Shown: positions 1 to 7,948 of the stretch, piece by piece
How positions within the stretch are numbered: position 1 is the first letter of the stretch
Layout of the letters: each line of letters starts with the position of its first letter
Origin: G963677485 sp964519405
GTDB taxonomy: Bacteria > Armatimonadota > HRBIN16
DNA length: 31,082 nucleotides
NCBI GenBank assembly: GCA_964519405.1
Contig: CAZFLA010000023.1
Location: forward strand, 1 to 31,082
Reading direction: 5' to 3'
Position numbers and translations under genes: made by a program
Notes under the pieces: generated by a model
Database searches by the model: none
What the model was told of the DNA's origin: nothing
The model's input: only the letters and a program-made list of their open reading frames with translations

Positions 1-40
1 AATCGTAGATTTGTCATAAGCAACTATAAGGATATTGATA

Positions 41-547
41 ATGGACGAGAAGGAACGTATAGATTTCAACACGCAACGACTGACAATGATTGATCTGTCT
101 ATCCGCGGCAAGGTTGCCGAAGTGCTTCAAGAACTAGAGGAGCTTGGCGAAAGACCGCTCATTCATCATGAGCTTTTCCGCACACAAGAAGAGCAGATAG
201 CCATCTTTCATCGAGGCGACTCGCAGGTCACTTGGAGTTATCATTGCGCGACCGATAAAGACGGCAGTCCTGCCACATTAGCTGCAGATATTGTTGATGC
301 TAACTATGATGAGGGTGCTAGTCACCAGTTTTGGATGAAGCTGGGGCATTGTGCCATGAAGCGGGATCTTGAATGGGGCGGTTTGTGGGGTCTGCCTCAG
401 GATCAACGTCAAAACATTCGCGACCTTACCGCAGATTGTAAATGGGATGCTGATGTTGAACTAGGTTGGGACAAACCTCATATACAGACTACCGAAGTTA
501 CTTTGGCGGAAGCTAAAGCAGGCAAGCGATACAGGTCAGAAGCCTAG
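41..547 (+). CDS. M15-like D-Ala-D-Ala carboxypeptidase / endolysin-type peptidase
   Basis: This 168-residue protein resembles small zinc peptidases of family M15 (VanY / L-Ala-D-Glu endopeptidase type), which cut the peptide stems of peptidoglycan. Counting from a TTG two codons upstream, the expected ligands are visible: His70 in an S-Y-H motif, Asp85 in an A-A-D context, and His149 in a K-P-H-I motif that matches the family W-P-H-F/I ending. A Trp-rich L-E-W-G-G-L-W stretch sits between them, as in phage-type M15C enzymes. I prefer ATG at 41 to TTG at 35 because an AAGGA ribosome site at 28-32 lies 8 nt before it. There is no signal peptide, so it would act in the cytoplasm or be released by another route, as endolysins are. 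No holin or other phage gene is next to it. The family call is likely; the exact substrate is unknown. Confidence 0.7.
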   Translation: MDEKERIDFNTQRLTMIDLSIRGKVAEVLQELEELGERPLIHHELFRTQEEQIAIFHRGDSQVTWSYHCATDKDGSPATLAADIVDANYDEGASHQFWMKLGHCAMKRDLEWGGLWGLPQDQRQNIRDLTADCKWDADVELGWDKPHIQTTEVTLAEAKAGKRYRSEA

Positions 548-556
548 ATGATTGCT

Positions 557-590
557 ATCTCCCGTCAGACGGTTTAGTCTGACGGGAGAT
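557..590. terminator. Perfect 14-bp hairpin between convergent genes
   Basis: Two perfectly complementary 14-nt arms (557-570 and 577-590) flank a 6-nt loop. The hairpin starts 9 nt after the M15 stop and ends 7 nt before the end of the convergent Gfo/Idh gene, so it can serve both strands. Neither side has a U-tract, so it may act by pausing, as an RNA 3'-end stabiliser, or with Rho. Confidence 0.8.
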
Positions 591-597
591 GATATAC

Positions 598-1857
598 CTA
601 CTCGCCGTGGTATTTGATTCGATCCCACACCGATTTAGCTTCGGCAATAGCTTCTTCGGTTGGTTTCTTCCAACCATTGATGCTTGGCGGAGGCTGACCA
701 GGGCCGGCATGCTGTGGCCATGGTGACCAATTGTCGTCTTCATATTCCTTGCGTTGTGCTTCATCGCGGAAGTCAGGCATTTTAAATGGCTTACCTTCCT
801 CCAGCGCGCTTTTCCAAGCGAGAATTCCTACACTAGACATCGTCACACCGCGATAAACATCCAGGAATGGCTGCTGTCCGCTTCGAATGGCGTTAGCGAA
901 TTCGAAGTTCGTCCAGAAGTCGCCGCCGCCATGACCAGCTTTTTCAGCCAGATCAGCATGGACAGGCCAGTCTGGTGAATACACCCTATTAAGAGGCTGA
1001 CCTTCACAGCGATCCCATTCTTCATGCCATACACGCACTTCTTGCGGGCCGAAGTATCCTGGGCCACGGGTGATTTCCATAGCACCATGTGATCCATGCA
1101 CCCGGTACCAGTTGCTATGTCCTGGCAGGCTTAAACCAAGAAGCCGGAACACAGCACCATTATCTGTGCGGCAGATGATTACAGAGCCCTTATCACCCAT
1201 TCGTATCGATTTTTCTTCAAAATCAGGCTCACTCATCGACAATGCGCTGACGGACACAGGTAATGAGTTGGTGATATACACCAACGGAGCTAACGCATGG
1301 GTGCAGTAATAGGTAGATGGCAGCCAGTTGCGCCAGTGCTTCATGCCTGGGGATATTTCTAAACTAGAAACCCTGGGCATCGGGTGGTTATACTCGCCTT
1401 CAGCGTAGGTTACTTTACCAATTTCACCGGTATCATAAATGCGCCGCATCTCCATATTGAATTTAGTATATGGATAGTTCTCAGCAAGCATATATATCTT
1501 GCCGGTTTCTTCAACGGCACGGCATAAAGCCACGCCTTCTGCCAGAGTTGTGTTACTAGCAGTTTCGCTCATAACATGCTTTCCGGCTCTTAGCGCCTTA
1601 ATTGCAAATGGCGCGTGTTCATTGAAGAAGTTAGCCAAAATGACGGCATCCATATCGTGTTTAAGGAATTCGTCATAATCGGTGTATGTGGCTACACCAT
1701 ACTTAGCACCAACATCATTCAGGCGTTCTTCCCATGTGTCGCATAAGGCCACAAGCTTCATACCAGCGGTGTCATTAGCACCTTCCATGAAGCTTTGACC
1801 GCGTCCAACACCCAGAACACCAACCTTGATTAACTGATCGGTATTTTGATCGCTCAT
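598..1857 (-). CDS. Gfo/Idh/MocA-family oxidoreductase without the EKP lysine
   Basis: This is a 419-residue NAD(P)-dependent sugar or polyol dehydrogenase-like protein. The N-terminal Rossmann fold shows G-V-L-G-V-G-R-G at residues 13-20. The usual catalytic E-K-P motif is replaced by E98-T99-A100, so the canonical lysine is missing. A typical long C-terminal domain follows, and the protein is somewhat longer than the common 340-380 residues. I place the start at ATG 1855-1857 because GGAGGG (1862-1867) sits 4-5 nt before it; the ATG six codons upstream lies ahead of that site. There is no signal peptide, so it should be cytoplasmic. It is divergent from the AraC-family gene across about 140 nt, which suggests that regulator controls it. 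The substrate is unknown, and the lost lysine raises doubt about ordinary dehydrogenase chemistry. Confidence 0.85.
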   Translation of the reverse strand: MSDQNTDQLIKVGVLGVGRGQSFMEGANDTAGMKLVALCDTWEERLNDVGAKYGVATYTDYDEFLKHDMDAVILANFFNEHAPFAIKALRAGKHVMSETASNTTLAEGVALCRAVEETGKIYMLAENYPYTKFNMEMRRIYDTGEIGKVTYAEGEYNHPMPRVSSLEISPGMKHWRNWLPSTYYCTHALAPLVYITNSLPVSVSALSMSEPDFEEKSIRMGDKGSVIICRTDNGAVFRLLGLSLPGHSNWYRVHGSHGAMEITRGPGYFGPQEVRVWHEEWDRCEGQPLNRVYSPDWPVHADLAEKAGHGGGDFWTNFEFANAIRSGQQPFLDVYRGVTMSSVGILAWKSALEEGKPFKMPDFRDEAQRKEYEDDNWSPWPQHAGPGQPPPSINGWKKPTEEAIAEAKSVWDRIKYHGE

Positions 1858-1910
1858 ACTGCCCTCCAGGTTCATAATGGCGGATTTATATCGTGAAATT
1901 ATCAGACATT

Positions 1911-1937
1911 TGTAATAATCAGAGGTATATGTAATAA
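1911..1937. promoter_or_regulatory. Direct repeat TGTAATAA x2, candidate regulator site
   Basis: The octamer TGTAATAA occurs at 1911-1918 and again at 1930-1937, 19 bp apart on the same strand, inside the divergent region between the Gfo/Idh gene and the AraC-family gene. AraC-family proteins commonly bind direct repeats about two helical turns apart, so this is a candidate autoregulatory or operon operator. Only the repeat is seen; its function is inferred. Confidence 0.4.
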
Positions 1938-1975
1938 CACTCTCATTATTAACTAACTCATTTTATCTGTAGAGT

Positions 1976-1989
1976 TATACTAATAGTAT
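1976..1989 (+). promoter_or_regulatory. Candidate -10 element and palindrome before the AraC-family gene
   Basis: TATACT at 1976-1981 is a good -10 match. It overlaps a perfect inverted repeat, ATACTA-A-TAGTAT (1977-1989), just before the candidate TTG start at 1999. No convincing -35 hexamer is seen 16-18 bp upstream, as would fit an activator-dependent promoter. Confidence 0.35.
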
Positions 1990-1998
1990 CGGAGTATA

Positions 1999-2871
1999 TT
2001 GCGATTTTCAGAGGATATTTACGAATTTCAGAGGCATACAGGGAGATCACAGTTGATTGACATTCAGATCATTCATGTTGGAGTTTATACCAACTGCGAG
2101 CGCAACCGACAGTCATTTGAGTGTGCGTCTATCACGTTCAATATATCCGGGTTGGTCAGCTTGATGGAAAATGGTATACCAATTGATCCCCACACGCCCA
2201 TGCTGAAAATATCATCGCCCAGAAGCCAGGTTGTATTTAACTATAACAAACACCGTGAAAACTGGGTGGTATTATTCAATACTCCAGACCTTAAAGCGTC
2301 ACCGAAACCTGGTCACATCTCGGTAAACTACAAAGATCAGTGGATCGATATACCCAAGATTGTGCCTGTTGAGAACGAACGTGTTGCCGGCTTACGCATG
2401 GAGTTTCAAAGAATTATGGAATATGTTCAAAGCCCCTATCCGCGAAACCAGATGATGGCTGACTTGGGAGTCATCAACCTCATTCGAACTATTATGAACC
2501 ACAATACTGGTCTGTTGAATCAAAGCCCTGCTGCGATGCTGCGTCAACTAATCGACGATGACACCAGTTTCCAATACGATATCTCCGACTTAAGTCAACA
2601 GTGTAATCTGTCAGTTGATCACATCAGATCACTATTTCGCAAGGAATATAATATGAGTCCTGTGCGTTATCGTAACCATAGGCGTATGGCATTAGCGATG
2701 GAATACATCGCTAACTCTAGACTAACTGTATCGGAAGTATCTTCGAAACTTGGATATGCACACATCTCCCATTTTTCCACAGTATTCCACGAGTGCTTCA
2801 GCATTTCCCCTACCCAAGCCATTAAGAAATTTCGTCATGGAACTTATAACATTGACGTTGATGGATCTTAG
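1999..2871 (+). CDS. AraC-family transcriptional regulator
   Basis: This is a regulator of up to 290 residues with a C-terminal AraC/XylS DNA-binding domain of two helix-turn-helix units over about the last 100 residues. The first runs through D-I-S-D-L-S-Q-Q and V-D-H-I-R-S-L-F-R-K, the second through T-V-S-E-V-S-S-K-L-G-Y to S-H-F-S-T-V-F. The N-terminal part looks like a small ligand-sensing beta-barrel of the kind found in sugar-responsive AraC proteins, without clear identity. The start is uncertain: TTG at 1999 has GGAG only 4 nt before it, while TTG at 2053, 18 codons later, has GGGAG (2041-2045) at an ideal 7 nt and may be the real start. It is divergent from the Gfo/Idh gene and ends one base from the convergent GNAT gene, with no terminator between. 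A plausible target is the divergent Gfo/Idh gene. Confidence 0.88.
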   Translation: MRFSEDIYEFQRHTGRSQLIDIQIIHVGVYTNCERNRQSFECASITFNISGLVSLMENGIPIDPHTPMLKISSPRSQVVFNYNKHRENWVVLFNTPDLKASPKPGHISVNYKDQWIDIPKIVPVENERVAGLRMEFQRIMEYVQSPYPRNQMMADLGVINLIRTIMNHNTGLLNQSPAAMLRQLIDDDTSFQYDISDLSQQCNLSVDHIRSLFRKEYNMSPVRYRNHRRMALAMEYIANSRLTVSEVSSKLGYAHISHFSTVFHECFSISPTQAIKKFRHGTYNIDVDGS

Positions 2872-2872
2872 T

Positions 2873-3382
2873 CTATGTGCGGTTTAGCGAATAAAGATAC
2901 GTCAAAATACCCCGATTGCGTATGTTCTCAAACTCAGCGATCTTTTTCATGCCGATTTTTTCAGCTACTCGAATAGACGCTGTATGGTCCCATGGCATAT
3001 TCGCATGAACAGCGTCTACCTGTAAGCATTGGAACGCGTAATCCCGCATAGCAGCCGCGGCTTCGGTAGCATATCCCTGGTTCCAGTATTCGTGGTCGAT
3101 GATCCATCCGATGTCATTAACATCCATCTCGTTGATTTCCCTGTTAACCACACCACAATCACCGATAATCTGAGCATTCGACTTTAGCTCTACAGCTCTG
3201 CGGCCAAAACCATACTCAACGTAAAGGTCGATGTTCCGAATAATCCATTGCCGGCAATCATCTCGCGAAAACGGCTTCGGCCAATAACTCATCGTCGTCG
3301 GATCGGATAACAAACGGAAGAGATCATCGAGATCATCATTGTTGTAATCCCTTATAATCAGCCTTTTTGTTTCGATAATCAT
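2873..3382 (-). CDS. GNAT-family N-acetyltransferase (RimJ/RimL type)
   Basis: This 169-residue acetyl-CoA-dependent acyltransferase starts with the classic I-E-T-K-R-L-I-I-R-D strand of RimJ/RimL-like enzymes. It carries the acetyl-CoA-binding region near N-Q-G-Y-A-T-E-A, and the later H-A-N-M-P-W-D-H-T-A-S-I-R-V-A-E-K-I-G-M segment is typical of this subgroup. I chose ATG at 3380-3382, not the ATG 11 codons upstream, because GGGGAG lies about 5 nt before it. Related proteins acetylate N-terminal amines of ribosomal proteins or small molecules; the acceptor here cannot be told. It lies 51 nt downstream of the SDR gene on the same strand and may share its transcript. Confidence 0.88.
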   Translation of the reverse strand: MIIETKRLIIRDYNNDDLDDLFRLLSDPTTMSYWPKPFSRDDCRQWIIRNIDLYVEYGFGRRAVELKSNAQIIGDCGVVNREINEMDVNDIGWIIDHEYWNQGYATEAAAAMRDYAFQCLQVDAVHANMPWDHTASIRVAEKIGMKKIAEFENIRNRGILTYLYSLNRT

Positions 3383-3433
3383 AGACTCTCCCCTTCTATA
3401 GTTAGTGAAAAACATCGAACAGCAGCATCTTCG

Positions 3434-4252
3434 TTAGAGATGATATGCTCGCTTGACCAGAGATAAGAAGATCCTAGTAGGCAGTATTCGTCGTAGGAAT
3501 AATAACTGTGGAGCCGGTTTACCAACAGCGTAACGGAACTTATTGCGGCCGTCTACAGCCGCTTGATATATAACGGACGCAACTAAATTGGGGTCTTCGC
3601 CTTTGGCTACGGCTTCATCAGTGACACCTTGCACGGTTCGAACGATGTTGTCATACATTGGCAAATGCACGCTGGAGACAATTGTTCTGCTGCGGCCATA
3701 GAAATCAGTGTTTATCAAACCCGGTTCGATGATCTTCATGCGGATGCCAAAGGGCTCCAGTTCGTAATGTAGTGATTCTGAGAACCCTTCGACAGCCCAT
3801 TTGGACGCATGATAGATACTCCACAGAGGGACGGCGATTCGGCCGCCCATACTCGCGACCTGGATGATCAAGCCATGTTTCTGCTCTCGAAAAATGGGGA
3901 TAAACGCTCTGGTCACACGCATCAAACCGAACACATTGGTGTCGAAGAGTGATTTTATGTCGTCATCGGATATGGCTTCAAACACACCGTCTATGGAGAA
4001 CCCGGCATTATTAATGAGCACGTCTATATGGCCAAAATCGGATACTGCTTGCTTGATAGCACTCTCTATGCTTTCAGGTTCTGTGACATCTAGGCGGTAA
4101 TACTTGATGTTTTCATCAGTTGACGGATTCGCGTCAGAACTTATCGAACGCATAGTGGCAGCCACCTGCCATCCATTTTTGGCAAATTCCGATACAACTG
4201 CTTTGCCTATACCACTAGAGGCACCTGTGATAAATACTATTTTACGATCCAT
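3434..4252 (-). CDS. Short-chain dehydrogenase/reductase (SDR)
   Basis: This 272-residue classical SDR shows every hallmark: the cofactor motif T-G-A-S-S-G-I-G at 9-16, N-N-A-G at 81-84, and the catalytic set Ser134, Tyr147 and Lys151 (Y-H-A-S-K). Arg35 after the second beta strand suggests NADP(H) preference, by analogy only. The real start is ATG at 4250-4252, preceded by a near-perfect GGGGAGGTGA (4257-4266). The reading frame can be extended upstream only by running through the N gap at 4309-4318, and that extension is not real. The C-terminal part (about 200 onward) is basic, with a K-P-A-P-Q-L-L-F-L-R-R segment that may sit against the membrane, as in many SDRs of this size. The substrate is unknown. 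Neighbours are the LysE-family exporter upstream and the GNAT gene downstream. Confidence 0.92.
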   Translation of the reverse strand: MDRKIVFITGASSGIGKAVVSEFAKNGWQVAATMRSISSDANPSTDENIKYYRLDVTEPESIESAIKQAVSDFGHIDVLINNAGFSIDGVFEAISDDDIKSLFDTNVFGLMRVTRAFIPIFREQKHGLIIQVASMGGRIAVPLWSIYHASKWAVEGFSESLHYELEPFGIRMKIIEPGLINTDFYGRSRTIVSSVHLPMYDNIVRTVQGVTDEAVAKGEDPNLVASVIYQAAVDGRNKFRYAVGKPAPQLLFLRRILPTRIFLSLVKRAYHL

Positions 4253-4308
4253 CTTTTCACCTCCCCGATCTCTATCAACTGTTCTTTGTTGCAAGTATAC
4301 CTTAAGTA

Positions 4309-4318
4309 NNNNNNNNNN
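4309..4318. other. Assembly gap (10 N)
   Basis: Ten N bases lie between the LysE-family gene and the SDR start, 57 nt upstream of the SDR ATG. A fixed run of 10 N is a common scaffolding placeholder, so the true distance, and possibly missing sequence or a promoter, is unknown. Confidence 0.97.
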
Positions 4319-4343
4319 TGACTTCATAACAATACGGAACCTA

Positions 4344-4964
4344 TTAATGAGCAAATACCAGCGCACATGCTAATACGATGAATACAACCGAAGACAGCCG
4401 GGCGAGGATACATTTTGCAGTCGGATTATTCATAAACCGATCACCCACAAAGCCTGCCATCAAGGCGACACATCCAAACACAAGCAGCGTAGCTATCTGA
4501 AATGTAAACCCGAGCATTACAAATTGTGTCCATATGGTTCCATGATCAGCCGAAACATACTGGGGCAGCAACGCTAAAAAGAACAGTAAGACCTTAGGGT
4601 TCGTCACATTCATCACGACACCCCGCAGATATAGTGGGCCTGCAGCTAGCTGAACGGGTTTACCTTCTTTTTCCGCACCAGCGCTTTTCCATGAACCATA
4701 TGCAAGCCAAAGCAGGTAACATGCCCCGCAGATTTTAATGAACACTAATAGTTTCGGCGATGCGGCCACTATTGCGGCGACTCCGCATGCCACCGCGGCT
4801 GTATGAACAATCAGACCTGTACACAAACCCAACACAACCAACAAGCCGTCTCTTTTACCGTAGGCGAGTGATTGTGCCAAGACAAACATAATATCCGGGC
4901 CAGGGGCTAAGGCAAGCATTACTGAAAGACCGAAAAACACTACTAATATATGCGGTGGAACCAT
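4344..4964 (-). CDS. LysE/RhtB-family amino-acid exporter
   Basis: This 206-residue integral membrane protein has about six hydrophobic segments. The LysE signature near the N-terminus is clear: a hydrophobic helix ending in L-A-P-G-P-D followed by A-Y-G-K-R-D-G. Members export amino acids such as lysine, threonine or homoserine, or related small molecules, using the proton gradient. The start is ATG at 4962-4964, since GGAGG (4971-4975) lies 6 nt before it; the GTG two codons upstream would abut the ribosome site. It follows the GrpB-like gene by 64 nt and precedes the SDR gene, from which it is separated by an assembly gap. The substrate is not predictable. A short inverted repeat (ACACG-GA-CGTGT, 4998-5009) sits upstream with unknown role. 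Confidence 0.9.
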   Translation of the reverse strand: MVPPHILVVFFGLSVMLALAPGPDIMFVLAQSLAYGKRDGLLVVLGLCTGLIVHTAAVACGVAAIVAASPKLLVFIKICGACYLLWLAYGSWKSAGAEKEGKPVQLAAGPLYLRGVVMNVTNPKVLLFFLALLPQYVSADHGTIWTQFVMLGFTFQIATLLVFGCVALMAGFVGDRFMNNPTAKCILARLSSVVFIVLACALVFAH

Positions 4965-5028
4965 ACACACCCTCCAAATAAGACACTACATTGTTACACA
5001 CGGACGTGTTGTTCTGCTGTTGCTTACC

Positions 5029-5952
5029 TTACTCGCAGCCTCGCGCTTTTCGAGTAGTATTACTGACAAACTCAGATTTCGCAAGTGTATACCGTTCACG
5101 ATCGGATGCATATCCCTGAGCCAATTGGCGTTTCAGCTCAGCGTACTGAAGTGCCTCATCATCGTGTGTACGTAGATAATCGCGAAACGCCAATCCATCC
5201 CATAACGGGTGCCCTTTTGGCGCCATGTGGATATGGAAACTCCGTTTACCGTTCGGGCTATTTCGTACGATGAAAGTCATATGGTTAGAGTACTGCCAGT
5301 ATTCACACATTGGCCCACATAATGTGCTGATAGCATGCTGATGTGCGGCTTCGAAGTCTGGAACCTCAACTAGAATATCAACGATAGGTTTTGCTGTCAT
5401 TCTTGGAATGGAGGTGCTTCCGTAGTGCTCAATCCGTAATGCGATGTCGCTGCCAAGCAGACGCTGCAGCTCATCTGACTTATTTTTGAACAAGTTGACC
5501 CAGTTGGCATCATAGTCTACTAGTTCCACATCATCGTCGTAGTCTTGGTTGATATCAAACTCAGCGATGCTAGTAAGCTGCCAGTTACACTTAGCCGGCT
5601 CCTGACCACTGATAAGGCCTGGCATGCAGTATGATTGAAACTCACCGTAGTGTTCAGTTTTCCATGTCCAGTTGATATCGGAACGGTACCTAATGCCATC
5701 CTGATCATGAACGATCAACTGATCTTCAGATAGCTCCAGTAAAACATAACCTAGTGGCAAGCACTGGTTTTCCGATATCTCTGCCCCGAGAAATCGAGCC
5801 ACACACTCACTGTTTGATACAGCTTCAAACCCTACATATCTAGAATGCCCATCTGAATATGACATCTGATGCTTGAGGGTATCAAACAACGCCCCATACT
5901 CATCGAGGCTCCATATCGCTCCATTAAGCTTCATCTGGCCGGCATATAACAT
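5029..5952 (-). CDS. GrpB (UPF0157)-family protein with an unknown N-terminal domain
   Basis: The C-terminal half (about residues 143-307 of 307) is a GrpB / UPF0157 domain of the nucleotidyltransferase-like superfamily. The family-typical W-V-N-L-F entry, H-Y-G-S-T-S-I-P (176-183) and K-P-I-V-D-I-L-V (188-195) are plain, with acidic Asp192 in the nucleotidyltransferase-like position. GrpB proteins are usually only about 170-200 residues long. The first 140 residues here form a separate domain that I do not recognise; it is rich in Trp, Tyr and acidic residues and has no signal peptide. GGGAG about 10 nt upstream supports ATG at 5950-5952. The biochemical role of GrpB proteins is poorly known. 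The gene starts just after the terminator of the DUF4838 operon, so it probably begins a new transcript. Confidence 0.82.
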   Translation of the reverse strand: MLYAGQMKLNGAIWSLDEYGALFDTLKHQMSYSDGHSRYVGFEAVSNSECVARFLGAEISENQCLPLGYVLLELSEDQLIVHDQDGIRYRSDINWTWKTEHYGEFQSYCMPGLISGQEPAKCNWQLTSIAEFDINQDYDDDVELVDYDANWVNLFKNKSDELQRLLGSDIALRIEHYGSTSIPRMTAKPIVDILVEVPDFEAAHQHAISTLCGPMCEYWQYSNHMTFIVRNSPNGKRSFHIHMAPKGHPLWDGLAFRDYLRTHDDEALQYAELKRQLAQGYASDRERYTLAKSEFVSNTTRKARGCE

Positions 5953-5975
5953 CTTGGATATACTCCCATATACAT

Positions 5976-6010
5976 AAAAACCGGGCAGTAGTCATAAATA
6001 CTACCGCCCG
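5976..6010 (-). terminator. Rho-independent terminator of the corA-sialidase-DUF4838 operon
   Basis: Read on the minus strand, a 10-bp stem (arms 6001-6010 and 5982-5991, one G-U type pair) with a 9-nt loop is followed by a run of five T (5976-5980). It begins 27 nt after the stop of the DUF4838 gene. This is a textbook intrinsic terminator. Confidence 0.9.
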
Positions 6011-6036
6011 AACAAACACATCGCTGCAGGGATCTG

Positions 6037-7932
6037 TTAGTTAAACAAACCAGATAGAGTGCCTATATACAGCATGACGTCTAGAACGGTATGCAAGTCA
6101 CCTTCTCTTTGGCGAACCATCTGAACAACATCCTGCCATATGGATCTCGCGGTATCCATGTCACCCAGCGCACGCGCCTTGAGCGCTTGGGCGAGCTTCA
6201 CATTGATATCGGCATGGTGTTTCAGATATTGCCAGGAATGTTCCCAACACGTGTCACCCGCTTCAACATGATCTTGAATGATAGGATATGCTTTCTCGAT
6301 GGTGTCTTTGGCAGAGTCCAGTTTTTGGCTCGCATCAACAGCATCTACCGATTTTTCACCTCGAAGGTATACGGGGTCAAACAACTCCGACAATTCAGAG
6401 AGATAGTTCCTAGCCCACTTTCCGTCAGGGCCAAACGCACTCACGAAATAGTCGTTGGCGATGTCATCATAACTTTGTTTCTTGTTCCACAGCGATTTGC
6501 CGAGAGTATACATCGGCATTCCCGTTGGGAAACTAGCGCGCTGGGTCTGACAGCTAATATAGCCATTCAGCCCGATATCACCAAGCACTTTGATGTCCTC
6601 ACAAATGATCTCCGATGCTTTTGTGTAACCAGGATCACGGTAATGATCCCACATCAGGTGATAATCAAAGTCAAAGCTATCGCAGGGGTTGTTCTGCTTC
6701 CATTCCTCCAGGAAAGCCACATTCTCTTCAACACTTTTTGGCATCTTCAGTTGATTTCGGTGATATTCAGGAAGGGTTACCGGTTGTTCGCTCTTCTTCA
6801 GCGTATCGCTGTAAGTTCGCGTAATCGGAGCGAACATTAAGATGAAGCGATCAGGATTCGTAATCTTTTGCTCCACAGGCGGCCACAATAGATCGACATA
6901 TATCAAGAAGACGATCTTTACAGCCAGCTTCTTCTCAGTAAGCTTTTGATCGAGTTCGTTGAGCATCTGAACATACAAATCAGAGGGCCGCGTGTCTTTG
7001 CACAGGGAGCACTCACAATGGTTGTTAGTTCCATCTGCCAGCCAGAAATGCATTAAGTCAATCTGAGGGTTACTTTCGGAATACGACACAATGTCATCCA
7101 CAATACGGCGGCGAACTTCAGCATTGCCGTAGCATAGGTTTGTGTTCAGCGGTACCCCACCCCATAACTTGCGTTCACCATTGACCTGAGCAAGGTAGGA
7201 TTTGGTGGTATCATCAATTTCCACATCTGTGGAATCCCAAGATAACCCGCTGATACCAAACGGCTCACAGGTCCATCCGTGGCCAACGGCATGATATAGA
7301 AGCGACCGCTTCTCTATTTCGTCTACGCATTCGGCAAGATACTTCTTTGCCTCATCAACGCTGATGTGATCTGCAGCAAGCAGTGGGTTACCTTCATGCG
7401 AATACCATCGATCAAAGAAGGTATATGACTCCCGGAACTGTGTAAAGTATCCGTTGTACCCCACCTTTGGCAGCCAATCGATCATGTTTTTCACGTGATC
7501 AACACTCACTGCTCCTTCGATACACACACCACGATGACGATATGAAGGTGTTTCCGAAATATGTACGGCATGCAGAGTATCGACCGTAGGAATATATTCA
7601 CCATCAGCCCCAGGGCGAAGCCATCGACAGCCCTGCTCTGTGAGGTATCGGTATACCGCTATCAGCACGCTTCTGGAATTAATACCCGCGATGACACCTG
7701 AGCCACCGTCGACAGATATGGTAATGGCATCATCTAGATATGGGTCGGAGACCGATGGAGTTCGCAGTTCTGGGAATGATGCTAACAAACCGATTCGCAG
7801 TCCATCGGAACCAGGTGCCGACGAATTCACGACAGATGGCGTAATACCTGTCATGACACGTAGGTATTTCGCGAGTTCGCTGGCCGCGAATTCAACGGTA
7901 ACATTGTCACCTGAACATATACGTATCTTCAT
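6037..7932 (-). CDS. DUF4838-domain protein, cytoplasmic (putative glycoside hydrolase-like)
   Basis: This 631-residue protein has the architecture of DUF4838 proteins. An N-terminal GH20b/alpha-glucuronidase-type small domain (about 1-125) contains A-A-S-E-L-A-K-Y-L and, later, V-Y-R-Y-L-T-E-Q-G-C-R-W-L-R-P-G. A TIM-barrel-like region follows, with the family's F-W-L-A-D-G just before a C-x-C-x-x-C motif at 306-311. Such proteins are found in polysaccharide-utilisation loci and are presumed to act on uronic-acid or amino-sugar glycans; I know of no proven reaction that can be assigned here. Unlike the two other DUF4838 genes in the window, it has no signal peptide. GGAG 6 nt upstream fixes ATG at 7930-7932. 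It lies 16 nt after the sialidase-like gene and ends just before a strong terminator, so it closes the operon. Confidence 0.85.
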   Translation of the reverse strand: MKIRICSGDNVTVEFAASELAKYLRVMTGITPSVVNSSAPGSDGLRIGLLASFPELRTPSVSDPYLDDAITISVDGGSGVIAGINSRSVLIAVYRYLTEQGCRWLRPGADGEYIPTVDTLHAVHISETPSYRHRGVCIEGAVSVDHVKNMIDWLPKVGYNGYFTQFRESYTFFDRWYSHEGNPLLAADHISVDEAKKYLAECVDEIEKRSLLYHAVGHGWTCEPFGISGLSWDSTDVEIDDTTKSYLAQVNGERKLWGGVPLNTNLCYGNAEVRRRIVDDIVSYSESNPQIDLMHFWLADGTNNHCECSLCKDTRPSDLYVQMLNELDQKLTEKKLAVKIVFLIYVDLLWPPVEQKITNPDRFILMFAPITRTYSDTLKKSEQPVTLPEYHRNQLKMPKSVEENVAFLEEWKQNNPCDSFDFDYHLMWDHYRDPGYTKASEIICEDIKVLGDIGLNGYISCQTQRASFPTGMPMYTLGKSLWNKKQSYDDIANDYFVSAFGPDGKWARNYLSELSELFDPVYLRGEKSVDAVDASQKLDSAKDTIEKAYPIIQDHVEAGDTCWEHSWQYLKHHADINVKLAQALKARALGDMDTARSIWQDVVQMVRQREGDLHTVLDVMLYIGTLSGLFN

Positions 7933-7948
7933 GAAACACTCCTATACC

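Noticed and set aside
41..547. Prophage remnant because of the endolysin-like M15 protein
   Set aside because: No holin, tail, integrase or other phage gene is next to it in the window, and M15 peptidases also occur as host genes.
4253..4366. Upstream extension of the SDR frame through the N run
   Set aside because: It reads through unknown bases and ignores the near-perfect ribosome site right before ATG 4250-4252.
4998..5009. ACACG-GA-CGTGT inverted repeat as an operator or terminator
   Set aside because: Arms of 5 bp are too short to be convincing, and no promoter is aligned with it.
6091..6840. 249-residue open frame on the plus strand
   Set aside because: It lies wholly inside the well-supported minus-strand DUF4838 gene, has no ribosome site or family motifs, and is a shadow frame.
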